Shown one piece after another: positions 9,082 to 16,966 of a stretch of DNA of 64,000 nt. Location: assembly GCA_024402135.1 (NCBI GenBank), contig JAKSJN010000011.1:1-64000 (forward strand), read 5' to 3'. The stretch comes from Bacteroidales bacterium (GTDB taxonomy: Bacteria; Bacteroidota; Bacteroidia; Bacteroidales; UBA932). How positions within the stretch are numbered: position 1 is the first letter of the stretch; every line of letters starts with the position of its first letter. The notes below the pieces were generated by a model that saw only the letters and a list, made by a program, of their open reading frames with translations, was not told the DNA's origin and did not search any database. The position numbers and the translations under genes are program-made.

Positions 9082-9411
9082 ATGTACAGAGAGGATTTTG
9101 GCCGTGCCGAAGCACAGGACCGTGGAGACGAGGTTTACTCAAAGCCGGTAAGAGCCGGCAAGAGGACATATTTCTTCGATGTGAAGTCGACAAGGGACAA
9201 CAGCGACTTCTATCTTACCATCACCGAGAGCAAGCGACGCACCGAGCGTGACGGAAGCTTTACATACGACAAGCACAAGATTTTCCTCTACAAGGAAGAT
9301 TTCGAGAAGTTCACTGCCGGACTCTCAGAAGTCATCACTTACATAAGAGACACATTCTTCGACGGACAGTCATTCGAGGACGTTCACGAGGATTCCAGCG
9401 AAGAAAGATAA
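9082..9411 (+). CDS. DUF3276 family, PUR-alpha-like nucleic-acid-binding protein
   Basis: This 109-residue protein belongs to the small PUR-domain family common in Bacteroidota and related to the Borrelia BpuR nucleic-acid-binding protein. The core reads KRTYFFDVKSTRDNSDFYLT, then KHKIFLYKEDFEKF, a beta-beta-beta-alpha PUR repeat that likely dimerises. The acidic tail after residue 95 is usual. It probably binds single-stranded DNA or RNA, which is inferred from the fold. It diverges from nusB and ends in a strong terminator. Confidence 0.88.
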   Translation: MYREDFGRAEAQDRGDEVYSKPVRAGKRTYFFDVKSTRDNSDFYLTITESKRRTERDGSFTYDKHKIFLYKEDFEKFTAGLSEVITYIRDTFFDGQSFEDVHEDSSEER

Positions 9412-9445
9412 TAGAGCCGTCGATACCCGACGCTCAGAATTACAG

Positions 9446-9469
9446 CGGCCGGTTATCCGGCCGTTTTTT
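9446..9469 (+). terminator. Terminator after the DUF3276 gene
   Basis: A 7-base-pair GC stem (CGGCCGG, TTAT loop, CCGGCCG) is followed by six T residues, a textbook intrinsic terminator 34 bases after the stop. Confidence 0.92.
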
Positions 9470-9496
9470 GTACCGAAACAACCAAGACATATAGCC

Positions 9497-10345
9497 ATGG
9501 ACACCAGAATCGAAAGGATCAACAACGCCACCGCATACGTGCAGGGTCTGCTCAAGGGCAGAAAGCCACAGGTAGGAATCATCCTCGGAAGCGGACTCGG
9601 GAAGCTCGCAGACAAGATCGAAGACCTCGTTATCATCCCATACAAGGAAATACCGGGATTCCCTGTATCGACCGCCGTCGGACACAAGGGCAATCTCATC
9701 AGCGGCGTCCTCGGCGGCAGGCAGGTAATCGCCATGCAGGGACGTCTCCACTACTATGAAGGATATCCGATGGACATGGTCACGCTCCCTGTCAGGGTCA
9801 TGAGCAAGCTTGGAATAGAGTGCCTGTTCGTATCGAATGCTGCAGGCGGCCTCAACCAGGAGTTCCATGTAGGTGACCTCATGATCATCAACGACCATAT
9901 CAACACCCTGCCAAACCCACTGATCGGGCCAAACATGGAAGATTTCGGACCACGCTTTCCTGACATGACAGCAGCATACGACCGTGACATGATCGGAATA
10001 GCCGAGGAAATCGCTTCCGAAATGGGCATCAAACTCCAGAAAGGAACATACTATGGCACTACCGGTCCGACATACGAGACACCGGCCGAAGTCCGTTTCT
10101 TCCGCCTTGCAGGTGCAGACGCTGTCGGAATGTCTACTGTTCCGGAGGTGATAGTCGCACGCCATTGCGGTCTTCGGGTGTTCGGAATGTCCGTGATCAC
10201 CAACATATCAAACACAGACACCGTCGCTAAGGTACTTAACGACGGTGACGATGTTGTCAAGCAGGCCGATCTGGCAGCTGACCGTATGTCCGAGCTTTTT
10301 GGAAAGCTTATTTCGCGTATGCCACTGAACGGGTCTCGCGGATAA
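9497..10345 (+). CDS. Purine-nucleoside phosphorylase (class I trimeric, inosine/guanosine type)
   Basis: This enzyme cleaves purine ribonucleosides or deoxyribonucleosides with phosphate for purine salvage. The 282-residue protein shows the phosphate-binding GIILGSGLG (30-38), [44 protein letters not shown] and the base-site NISNTD. These are those of the trimeric PunA/XapA family. The last ten codons (after KLI) overlap the 3' end of the convergent rny gene by 38 bases, which makes the tail slightly longer than usual. It is cytoplasmic. Confidence 0.95.
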   Translation: MDTRIERINNATAYVQGLLKGRKPQVGIILGSGLGKLADKIEDLVIIPYKEIPGFPVSTAVGHKGNLISGVLGGRQVIAMQGRLHYYEGYPMDMVTLPVRVMSKLGIECLFVSNAAGGLNQEFHVGDLMIINDHINTLPNPLIGPNMEDFGPRFPDMTAAYDRDMIGIAEEIASEMGIKLQKGTYYGTTGPTYETPAEVRFFRLAGADAVGMSTVPEVIVARHCGLRVFGMSVITNISNTDTVAKVLNDGDDVVKQADLAADRMSELFGKLISRMPLNGSRG

Positions 10346-11849
10346 CGGTAATCTTAACCTGACCTGGATAGGTCATCTCATCCTGAATCTTCTGGGCGAT
10401 GTCTGCTGAAAGCCTTGATGCAGCATCGTCCGAAACGTCTTCTGCACCTACAATGACTCTGAGTTCGCGTCCGGCCTGGATAGCATAAGACTTGGTCACG
10501 CCGTGATATGAAGCAGCGAGATCCTCCATGCCCTTGAGACGCTTGATGTATGACTCGATGACCTCGCGGCGTGCACCTGGACGTGCGCCGGAAATGGCAT
10601 CACCCACGAGCACCAGTGGCGAGTATATGCTGGTCATCTCTGTCTCCTCATGGTGGGCACCTACTGCATTGCAGATCTCAGGCTTCTCCTTATACTGCTC
10701 GGCGAGCTTCATACCAAGGAGTGCGTGAGGCAGTTCAGGATCCATCTCGGAAACCTTTCCGATATCGTGAAGGAGACCGGCACGCTTTGCGATCTTAGGA
10801 TTGAGACCGAGCTCAGATGCGAGAATCGCACTGATGTTTGCAACTTCACGAGAGTGCTGGAGAAGGTTCTGTCCATATGAAGAACGATACTTCATCCTGC
10901 CGATCAGACGGACAAGCTCGATATTCATGCCATGGATACCAAGGTCGATGCAGGTACGCTTACCTGTCTCGAGAATCTCATCATCAAGCTGCTTCTGGAC
11001 CTTTGCAACGACCTCTTCGATTCTTGCTGGATGAATACGTCCATCGATCACAAGCTGGTGAAGAGCGAGTCTTGCAACCTCCCTGCGGACCGGGTCGAAT
11101 GCAGAGAGAAGGATTGCATCCGGTGTATCGTCAACAACGATCTCTACTCCGGTAGCAGCCTCGAGGGCGCGGATGTTTCGACCCTCACGACCGATGATGC
11201 GGCCCTTGATCTCGTCATTCTCGATAGGGAATGTGGTCACAGCATTCTCGATGGCAGTTTCTGTAGCTGTGCGCTGAATGGTATTGATAACGATGCGCTT
11301 TGCTTCCTTTGCGGCATTGAGACGAGCCTCATCCATGGTGTCATTGATGTAAGCCTGGGCTTCGGTACGAGCCTCTGCCTTCATGTTCTCGACGAGCATG
11401 TTCTTAGCCTCTGCGGCAGTCATGCCGGCGATAGTCTCAAGCTGCTTGTTGGCCTGGGAGATAAGCCTGTCATATTCCTGTGACTTGGCCTCGAACTTCT
11501 CCTTCTGGGCGATGTAATTGTTCTTTGATGATTCAGCGTCGCGAAGCTTCCTGTTGAGATCCTCGTTCTTCTGGTTCCATGAATTCTCCTTCTGCTTGAG
11601 ACGGTTCTCAGTTTCGCGGATCTGGTTGTTCTTCTCATTGACCATGCGGTCATGCTCGCTCTTGAGCTGGCTGAACTTCTCCTTTGCCTGAAGGATTTTC
11701 TCCTTCTTGATATTCTCACCCTCGGCCTCGGCATTACGGATTATCTCCTCCTTCTGGCCGTTCAGGTTGCGCTTATGCAATGTCGTATATACTCCAAGAG
11801 CGACAGCTGCGCCAAGGAGAATACCGATAAGCAAGAAAACGATACTCAT
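10308..11849 (-). CDS. rny: Ribonuclease Y
   Basis: RNase Y is the membrane-anchored endoribonuclease that starts mRNA decay in many bacteria. With the ATG at 11849 the protein is 513 residues, the normal family size, and begins directly with the membrane helix [20 protein letters not shown] long charged coiled coil follows, then a KH RNA-binding domain ([17 protein letters not shown]) and an HD domain with LLHDIGK and AHHEE. An ATG at 11878 would add ten residues ([10 protein letters not shown]), which cannot be excluded. The frame further upstream covers the 6S-like RNA and is not coding. The 3' end overlaps the phosphorylase gene. Confidence 0.95.
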   Translation of the reverse strand: MSIVFLLIGILLGAAVALGVYTTLHKRNLNGQKEEIIRNAEAEGENIKKEKILQAKEKFSQLKSEHDRMVNEKNNQIRETENRLKQKENSWNQKNEDLNRKLRDAESSKNNYIAQKEKFEAKSQEYDRLISQANKQLETIAGMTAAEAKNMLVENMKAEARTEAQAYINDTMDEARLNAAKEAKRIVINTIQRTATETAIENAVTTFPIENDEIKGRIIGREGRNIRALEAATGVEIVVDDTPDAILLSAFDPVRREVARLALHQLVIDGRIHPARIEEVVAKVQKQLDDEILETGKRTCIDLGIHGMNIELVRLIGRMKYRSSYGQNLLQHSREVANISAILASELGLNPKIAKRAGLLHDIGKVSEMDPELPHALLGMKLAEQYKEKPEICNAVGAHHEETEMTSIYSPLVLVGDAISGARPGARREVIESYIKRLKGMEDLAASYHGVTKSYAIQAGRELRVIVGAEDVSDDAASRLSADIAQKIQDEMTYPGQVKITVIRETRSVAYAK

Positions 11850-11895
11850 ATTCAAATATATTGTGATTAATAACTTCATCTCCGGAGCACGACAA

Positions 11896-11919
11896 AGGCG
11901 CCTCCACCAGGAAGCGCCT
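11896..11919 (-). promoter_or_regulatory. Hairpin in the rny leader
   Basis: AGGCGC and GCGCCT arms enclose a 12-base, partly paired loop. On the minus strand only three T residues follow, so this is a leader hairpin or weak terminator between the 6S-like RNA and rny. Confidence 0.4.
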
Positions 11920-11933
11920 CGCAGTGTTTCAAG

Positions 11934-12116
11934 AAAAAAAAGCCGTCGACCGTTTGTCAGAAAATAGTTTCTGATAAGATTTGGGCTCCGTAATAGGTTC
12001 TGGAATCCATCGTCCCGCAACGCGGAATCCCCGAAGGTTACCTTGGTCTGCCATCCCCAGCCGAGTGACCCGTTTCCGAAAATAAGTGTTGTTTTCAGCA
12101 AAAGGGGCCGGCGGCT
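11934..12116 (-). ncRNA. ssrS: Probable 6S RNA (SsrS)
   Basis: 6S RNA mimics an open promoter and sequesters housekeeping RNA polymerase. The non-coding gap between zapA and rny has a closing stem formed by the 5' arm AGCCGCCGGCC (12116-12106) and the 3' arm GGTCGACGGCT (11951-11941). The stem is 11 pairs with one mismatch and one G-U wobble, and seven T residues follow at 11940-11934. The enclosed 183-nucleotide transcript has the size of 6S RNA. A perfect 7-pair hairpin (TCAGAAA, CTAT, TTTCTGA) at 11957-11974 sits on the 3' side, where 6S RNAs carry a small hairpin near the central bubble. In enterobacteria ssrS also lies directly after zapA. The identification rests on structure, size and neighbour; I could not run a covariance search. 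Confidence 0.65.
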
Positions 12117-12405
12117 ACTTTTCTTCTATGTCGTCCAGATATCTGCCTGTAAGCTCTGTAAGCTTTTCAACTTCGTCTCCGAGGGCCGCCATTCTGTCCT
12201 GAGCGACCTGAAGTGTTACCGCTGCATTGAAGGCAATGTTGGTAAGGCGATCCTCCAGACTCTTGTCCGGATACTTCGCAGCCATGACCTCGAGCTTGCC
12301 GTTTACATACTCGGCAGCCTTTCTCATGCGCTGTTCCAGTTCAGGACTGTCCACAACGTATGGATACTCCTTTCCAGCTATACTCACTACTATCCTCTGA
12401 TTCAT
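12115..12405 (-). CDS. zapA: Cell division protein ZapA
   Basis: ZapA is a small FtsZ-ring-associated protein that bundles FtsZ filaments. The 96-residue protein starts at the ATG at 12405 ([20 protein letters not shown]). A TTG 15 bases upstream is less likely. The N-terminal beta-hairpin domain is followed by a long helix with [19 protein letters not shown], typical of the family. It lies 4 bases after the stop of the coiled-coil gene upstream. Its stop codon coincides with the 5' end of the probable 6S RNA. Confidence 0.9.
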   Translation of the reverse strand: MNQRIVVSIAGKEYPYVVDSPELEQRMRKAAEYVNGKLEVMAAKYPDKSLEDRLTNIAFNAAVTLQVAQDRMAALGDEVEKLTELTGRYLDDIEEK

Positions 12406-12409
12406 ATCG

Positions 12410-12682
12410 TCACTTTTCAAGCAATGAGATGCACTTGTCTATCTCTTTAATCAACTTATCTACCTTCTGGCGGGCCTCAGGAGAGGCATCGCACGGAGTC
12501 ATGAAAGCCTGGGTAAGCTTCAGGGTGTCAACCTGTCTTTCCAATTCTGCTATCTGCTTCCTGTAAGCCTCATTCTCAGCCTCACTCTTCTCCAGGCTGG
12601 CGCGCAAGGATCTGCTTTCCTGCACAGCCGCTTCATATCTGGCGATGAGCCTCTCGAAATTCTCTTTTATCTTCTCAAGCAT
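12410..12682 (-). CDS. Small coiled-coil protein upstream of zapA
   Basis: This 90-residue protein starts at the ATG at 12682, with a TTG three codons earlier as the alternative. Residues 1-58 form one long heptad-rich coiled coil (LEKIKENFERLIARYEAAVQ, then ENEAYRKQIAELERQVDTLK). A short linker with PCDASPEARQ and a second helix follow. There is no signal peptide. Its place immediately before zapA, with a 4-base gap, suggests a division-ring accessory role comparable in build to ZapB. That is inference from context; I do not recognise a named family. Confidence 0.75.
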   Translation of the reverse strand: MLEKIKENFERLIARYEAAVQESRSLRASLEKSEAENEAYRKQIAELERQVDTLKLTQAFMTPCDASPEARQKVDKLIKEIDKCISLLEK

Positions 12683-12798
12683 GGCGTCCAATAAGACCTA
12701 ATCAGTGCAAAGTTAACAAAAAGACACGAAAAATTGAAGATTTATTCATAATTTTGCCCCGTGCACTTAAAACCTCAGCTGGTAAATCAAACTACCGG

Positions 12799-13257
12799 AT
12801 GATTATCAAGTACTTGAAAACAACAATAGCCCTCCTGCTTTCTGCAGTGGCTCTCGTTTCCTGCGAGAGGAACATCATGCCAAGCTGGAGTGATGGCGTC
12901 CCGGATGTGCAGGCATTGTTTATTGGCGGCAACGTATATGACAGCCAGAGCGGTGAAACCATCGAAGGAGTCACCGTCGTACTTTGTGCGTACGAGAAGA
13001 TGGATATCACCCGCTTCTACAAACCATTCTACACCGACACGACCCACTCCCGCGCTGACGGAAGCTACAGCTTTTCGTATCTGAAGTGCATGGAGACAAG
13101 AATTTACTCCGTAAAGACCCTGGACAGTTCCCCTATCAGGGAAGATCACTACAGACCAGGAAACCTGGACCTCTATCTCGAGCAGTCCAGCCCTTGCTTC
13201 AACGAGTCTTCAAAGTCGTATACGATTACCAACAGCGACCTTTATCTTTCCAAATAA
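12799..13257 (+). CDS. Small lipoprotein with carboxypeptidase-regulatory-like fold
   Basis: The start at 12799 gives a signal peptide MIIKYLKTTIALLLSAVALV ending at a lipobox cysteine (SCERN); the frame upstream is not needed. The mature domain reads GGNVYDSQSGETIEGVTVVL, then ADGSYSFSYL. This is the pattern of the carboxypeptidase-D regulatory-like beta sandwich found in many outer-membrane proteins of this phylum. No enzyme motif is present. The last 48 bases overlap the 3' end of the convergent AraC-type gene. The function is unknown; an envelope location is inferred. Confidence 0.75.
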   Translation: MIIKYLKTTIALLLSAVALVSCERNIMPSWSDGVPDVQALFIGGNVYDSQSGETIEGVTVVLCAYEKMDITRFYKPFYTDTTHSRADGSYSFSYLKCMETRIYSVKTLDSSPIREDHYRPGNLDLYLEQSSPCFNESSKSYTITNSDLYLSK

Positions 13258-13614
13258 AAGGCGGAACCAGCCAAGGACTCCCCTGTTTATACTTCGCCAC
13301 TCCGATGGCGTACAGCCTGTCACATCGGTGAACTGACGGCGGAAATCACTGTGATCCGATATGCCCACTGTATAGCCGACCCGGCTTACAGGCAATGAAG
13401 GTTTTTCCAGAAGCATCTTCTGGGCATCCTTTATTCTCAGGCGCTTACGCCATTCTTTGAAACTGCAGCCCATGTACATGGAGAAAAAAGCGCTGAGCTG
13501 CTCAGGCTCGACATCAAGTCTCCTGGCAAGATCCGACGGAAGCAGACCGCCCTCTCTGTAACCCTTCTCCTCTACCCATGCGGCCAATCCATCGCGGATC
13601 TTACGGTCAATCAT
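13210..13614 (-). CDS. Small AraC-family DNA-binding protein
   Basis: This 134-residue protein, from the ATG at 13614, is little more than a DNA-binding domain. Two helix-turn-helix units are visible: LPSDLARRLDVEPEQLSAFF with FKEWRKRLRIKDAQKMLLE, and VSRVGYTVGISDHSDFRRQF with GCTPSEWR, the usual AraC signature. No ligand-binding domain is encoded. The basic C-terminal tail (WFRLLFGKIKVAVGNRIRL) is unusual and lies partly inside the 48-base overlap with the convergent lipoprotein gene. Its target is unknown. Confidence 0.8.
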   Translation of the reverse strand: MIDRKIRDGLAAWVEEKGYREGGLLPSDLARRLDVEPEQLSAFFSMYMGCSFKEWRKRLRIKDAQKMLLEKPSLPVSRVGYTVGISDHSDFRRQFTDVTGCTPSEWRSINRGVLGWFRLLFGKIKVAVGNRIRL

Positions 13615-13718
13615 AGAATCAATTTTTTTTGTTTCCCGCCGGCAAAGGGCGGGTTCGACGTCCATTCAGCCTGGACAATCTGTTTGTAAAGGTAATCATT
13701 TATTAGTTATTAAGAATT

Positions 13719-13750
13719 AAAAAAGGCCCCCGGGACTATCCCAGGAGCCT
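13719..13750 (-). terminator. Terminator of the P1B-ATPase gene
   Basis: On the minus strand a 12-pair stem with some G-U pairs (AGGCTCCTGGGA, TAG, TCCCGGGGGCCT) is followed by a T-run. It lies 8 bases after the ATPase stop. Confidence 0.85.
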
Positions 13751-13758
13751 GTATATCA

Positions 13759-15663
13759 TCATCGAAGCGTCCTCATTGCGTTCAGGACCGCCAGCACCGT
13801 CACACCGACATCAGCGAATACCGCCATCCACATCGTAGCCAATCCGGCGGCAGCCAGCAAAAGAACCAGCAGCTTGACTCCGATTGCAAAGTAAGTGTTT
13901 TCATTTGCAATACGGACAGTTTTGCGAGCGATCCTTACCGCTCTTGCAATCTTTGATGGCTTGTCATCCATCAGCACGATATCCGCAGCCTCGATAGCCG
14001 CATCCGAACCCAGACCGCCCATTGCTATTCCAAGATCCGCCCTTGCAAGAACCGGAGCGTCATTGATGCCGTCGCCGACAAATGCCAGCACGGAGCCCAA
14101 CGGCTGTTCACTCAGCAGCCTCTCCACGTGTGACACCTTGTCCGCAGGCAGAAGGCCGGCATGATATCCGTCCAGTCCAAGAGACTCTGCGACCGCTTTC
14201 CCAACAGCCTCTGCATCACCTGTAAGCATCTCCAGCCTGGAAACCCCTGCACTCCTGAGAGCCTTGACAGCATCCACGGCATCGGACTTCATCCTGTCCG
14301 AAATCACGATGTGTCCCTCATATCTGCCATCTATCGCCACATGCGCGATCGTTCCAGTTTCTCCGCAGTCATGCCAGCCGGCCCCGATGGATTCCATCAT
14401 CCTTACATTGCCGACACATACGGAATGTCCATTGACGACTGCCTTGATGCCATGTCCGGCGACCTCCTCGACATTCTCGACATTGCAGTCATCGTCTTCT
14501 TCGCGATAAGCTTCCTTGAGGGAAACTGCGATCGGATGGGTAGAGAAACGCTCCACATGGGCGGCCATATGCAGAAGTTCGGTTGCCGAGACGGTCTCGG
14601 GATGAACTGCAGACACCTCAAATACACCTTCGGTAAGAGTACCGGTCTTGTCAAAGACAACAGTGCCCAGACGTGAGAGATCCTCAAGACGGTTGGCGCC
14701 TTTCACCAGCACTCCATGCCTGGAAGCACCGCCTATGCCGCCGAAGAAACTCAGAGGAACACTTATGACCAGTGCGCATGGGCACGATACCACGAGGAAC
14801 ATCAACGCCCTGTAAAGCCAAGTAGCGAAATGACCGCCAAGAAGGACCGGAACGACAGCAAGAAGAACGGCCAGGGCCACCACTACCGGAGTATAGACCT
14901 TGGCAAATCTGGTTATGAATGATTCGCTGTACGACTTGCTCGAAGCAGCATTCTCGACAAGTTCAAGAATCTTGGCCGCAGTCGACTCGCCGAACGGCTT
15001 CAATACCTTGACCCTGAGGACGCCGGACAGGTTGACACAACCGGACATTATCTCATTGTCCTCTTCGACCTCCCTTGGGAGACTTTCTCCGGTCAACGCC
15101 TTGGTATCCAGCGTTGACCGACCCTCGATGACAATTCCATCCATAGGCACCTTATCACCCGGACGGACCACTATCACTTCACCCGGGCACACTTCTTCCG
15201 GAGAGACTGACACCACCCTGCCCTCACGCTCGACATTGGCACTGTCAGGACGCATGTCCATCAGATGCGAAATCGACTTGCGGCTGCGCCCCTCGGCTAT
15301 ACCTTCGAACAGTTCTCCGACCTGGAAGAACAGCATCACGAAGACGGCCTCGGCAAATTGCGGCTCTGCTCCGGGGAGGAAGCCGATCGCAAGTGCGCCG
15401 ATTGTCGCTATGCTCATCAGGAAATCTTCGTCCAGAGCCTCACCTTCCAGCAGGCTTTCCAATGCTTCATGCAGTGTCTCAAAGCCAACGATGAGATAAG
15501 GCACGAGGAATACCAGCAGCGCCTGCCATGTCTTGAGATTCAATGACTTATCCAGGACAACCGCGACGATGAGCAGAAGCGAGGCCGCCACTATCTTGAC
15601 AATACCCTCCTTCAGCCCGCCATGCTCATGTTCATGCTCATGTTTGTGATGATGTTCAGACAT
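13759..15663 (-). CDS. Heavy-metal P1B-type ATPase, probably Zn2+/Cd2+ exporter
   Basis: This 634-residue pump couples ATP hydrolysis to export of soft divalent metals across the inner membrane. The actuator motif TGES lies at 191-194, the transmembrane metal site CPC at 294-296 and the phosphorylated D338 in DKTGTLTEG. The segments THPIAVSL and GDGINDAP follow. The last two helices carry the lysine (IGVKLL) and aspartate (FADVGVT) that mark the P1B-2 zinc/cadmium class. There is no N-terminal HMA domain. Instead the first 15 residues are histidine-rich, probably a metal-binding tail. It diverges from lysA across an operator-like palindrome. Confidence 0.93.
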   Translation of the reverse strand: MSEHHHKHEHEHEHGGLKEGIVKIVAASLLLIVAVVLDKSLNLKTWQALLVFLVPYLIVGFETLHEALESLLEGEALDEDFLMSIATIGALAIGFLPGAEPQFAEAVFVMLFFQVGELFEGIAEGRSRKSISHLMDMRPDSANVEREGRVVSVSPEEVCPGEVIVVRPGDKVPMDGIVIEGRSTLDTKALTGESLPREVEEDNEIMSGCVNLSGVLRVKVLKPFGESTAAKILELVENAASSKSYSESFITRFAKVYTPVVVALAVLLAVVPVLLGGHFATWLYRALMFLVVSCPCALVISVPLSFFGGIGGASRHGVLVKGANRLEDLSRLGTVVFDKTGTLTEGVFEVSAVHPETVSATELLHMAAHVERFSTHPIAVSLKEAYREEDDDCNVENVEEVAGHGIKAVVNGHSVCVGNVRMMESIGAGWHDCGETGTIAHVAIDGRYEGHIVISDRMKSDAVDAVKALRSAGVSRLEMLTGDAEAVGKAVAESLGLDGYHAGLLPADKVSHVERLLSEQPLGSVLAFVGDGINDAPVLARADLGIAMGGLGSDAAIEAADIVLMDDKPSKIARAVRIARKTVRIANENTYFAIGVKLLVLLLAAAGLATMWMAVFADVGVTVLAVLNAMRTLR

Positions 15664-15688
15664 ATGATGTTTTTTGATTTCTACGCTG

Positions 15689-15696
15689 CAAAGATA
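15689..15696 (-). promoter_or_regulatory. P1B-ATPase -7 box
   Basis: TATCTTTG on the minus strand, 26 bases before the ATPase ATG, matches TAnnTTTG. Confidence 0.55.
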
Positions 15697-15709
15697 TGCC
15701 CCGGACCGT

Positions 15710-15722
15710 GCAACCGGGTTGC
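15710..15722. promoter_or_regulatory. Palindromic operator candidate between the ATPase gene and lysA
   Basis: GCAACC-G-GGTTGC is a perfect 13-base palindrome just upstream of the ATPase -7 box. A partial copy of the half-site (GGTTGC) follows at 15735-15740. The position suits a metal-responsive repressor or activator of the exporter. No regulator gene is adjacent. Confidence 0.5.
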
Positions 15723-15749
15723 AAAATGCAGTTTGGTTGCGTACCTTTG
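15718..15749 (+). promoter_or_regulatory. lysA promoter
   Basis: GTTG, a 20-base spacer and TACCTTTG give a good Bacteroidota-type promoter. The -33 element overlaps the palindrome at 15710-15722, so the operator could affect both genes. Confidence 0.65.
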
Positions 15750-15776
15750 TGTCCGCTTTACAAATAGATACTGAAA

Positions 15777-16952
15777 ATGTTAAACATCAAGGACATTGCG
15801 GCGTTCGACAACCTTCGCACCCCATTCTACTACTACGACATGGACCTGCTGCGCAAGACAGTGGAACATGTCGCATCCATCTCAAGGAAGTATGGAATCC
15901 ACGTACACTACGCCATCAAGGCCAATGTGTGCAAGCCGATTCTCGAAACGATCAGCGCAGCCGGATTCGGAGCTGATGCGGTAAGCGGCGAGGAAGTCGT
16001 TCACGCCGTATCCTGCGGATTCCCAGGCAGCGAGGTCATGTTTGCCGGAGTCGGCAAGAGCGACCGGGAGATTCGCGCAGCACTTGACTGCGGAGTAGGA
16101 TGCTTCAACGTAGAGTCTCTCCAGGAGCTCGAGGTAATCGCCGAAATCGCTGCGCAGCTTCACAAGACTGCCCCTGTTGCCATCCGTGTCAACCCCAACA
16201 TCGATGCGCATACCCACAAGTACATCACCACAGGACTCAACGAGAACAAGTTCGGGCTGCTCGAAAGCGATCTCCCCAAGGCTGCCGAGCTCATCAAGTC
16301 CAAGCCATCGCTCGAGTTCAAGGGTCTCCAGCTTCATATAGGTTCACAGATCACTGACGTTGACAGCGTATTCGAGCTGGAGTGTCAGCGCGTGAACGAG
16401 ATAGTCGAGAATTTCGAGAAGACTGGTCTCAAGGTCACCAACATCGACCTCGGAGGCGGCCTCGGCATTGACTATGACGATCCTGACGGAAATCCTGTCG
16501 CCGATTTCGAGACCTGGATGAGCGTGATCAACAGGACTCTCAAGCTTCGTGAAGACCAGACAGTACATGTTGAGCCGGGCAGATCCATCGTCGCTCAGTG
16601 CGGCAACCTCATCGCAAGAGTTCTCTATGTCAAGCCAGGCACCACCAAGACCTTCGTCATCCTGGATGCCGGCATGAATGACCTCATCCGTCCTGCACTC
16701 TACGGTGCATACCACAAGATCGAGAACCTGAGCGCACACTACCTCAGGAATGACGAGGACAAGGAATGCGCATATGACATCGTCGGCCCTGTATGCGAGA
16801 GCAGTGACGTATGGGGTGAGGGACGCATTCTCCGCGAGAGCCGCAGAGGCGACTTTGTAGCGCTCAGAAGCGCCGGCGCGTACGGCCAGGTGATGGCATC
16901 GCGCTACAACCTGCACGAGTTCGCTCCTGCAGTCTACTCTGATGAATTATAA
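15777..16952 (+). CDS. lysA: Diaminopimelate decarboxylase
   Basis: LysA is the PLP enzyme that makes lysine from meso-diaminopimelate. The 391-residue protein has the PLP lysine K48 in HYAIKANVCKP, the substrate segment LHIGSQI, glycine-rich LGGGLGIDY, the EPGRSIVA motif, and GPVCESSDVWG with the catalytic cysteine. Length and order of motifs are normal for the fold-III decarboxylases. ffh follows 14 bases later on the same strand, which suggests co-transcription. Confidence 0.95.
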   Translation: MLNIKDIAAFDNLRTPFYYYDMDLLRKTVEHVASISRKYGIHVHYAIKANVCKPILETISAAGFGADAVSGEEVVHAVSCGFPGSEVMFAGVGKSDREIRAALDCGVGCFNVESLQELEVIAEIAAQLHKTAPVAIRVNPNIDAHTHKYITTGLNENKFGLLESDLPKAAELIKSKPSLEFKGLQLHIGSQITDVDSVFELECQRVNEIVENFEKTGLKVTNIDLGGGLGIDYDDPDGNPVADFETWMSVINRTLKLREDQTVHVEPGRSIVAQCGNLIARVLYVKPGTTKTFVILDAGMNDLIRPALYGAYHKIENLSAHYLRNDEDKECAYDIVGPVCESSDVWGEGRILRESRRGDFVALRSAGAYGQVMASRYNLHEFAPAVYSDEL

Positions 16953-16966
16953 AAGTAACATCATAT

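Noticed and set aside
11853-11860. TATATTTG box just before the rny start as a promoter
   Set aside because: It ends only 4 bases before the chosen ATG, has no -33 partner, and would give a leaderless transcript. If the longer start at 11878 is used it is inside the gene. Chance match is more likely.
11850-12101. N-terminal extension of rny as coding
   Set aside because: The open frame continues through the region but has no family similarity, and covers the 6S-like RNA with its closing stem and T-run.
15882-16916. Long minus-strand frames opposite lysA, and similar ones opposite ffh and 5'-nucleotidase
   Set aside because: They are antisense shadows of strongly conserved genes and have no own family features.
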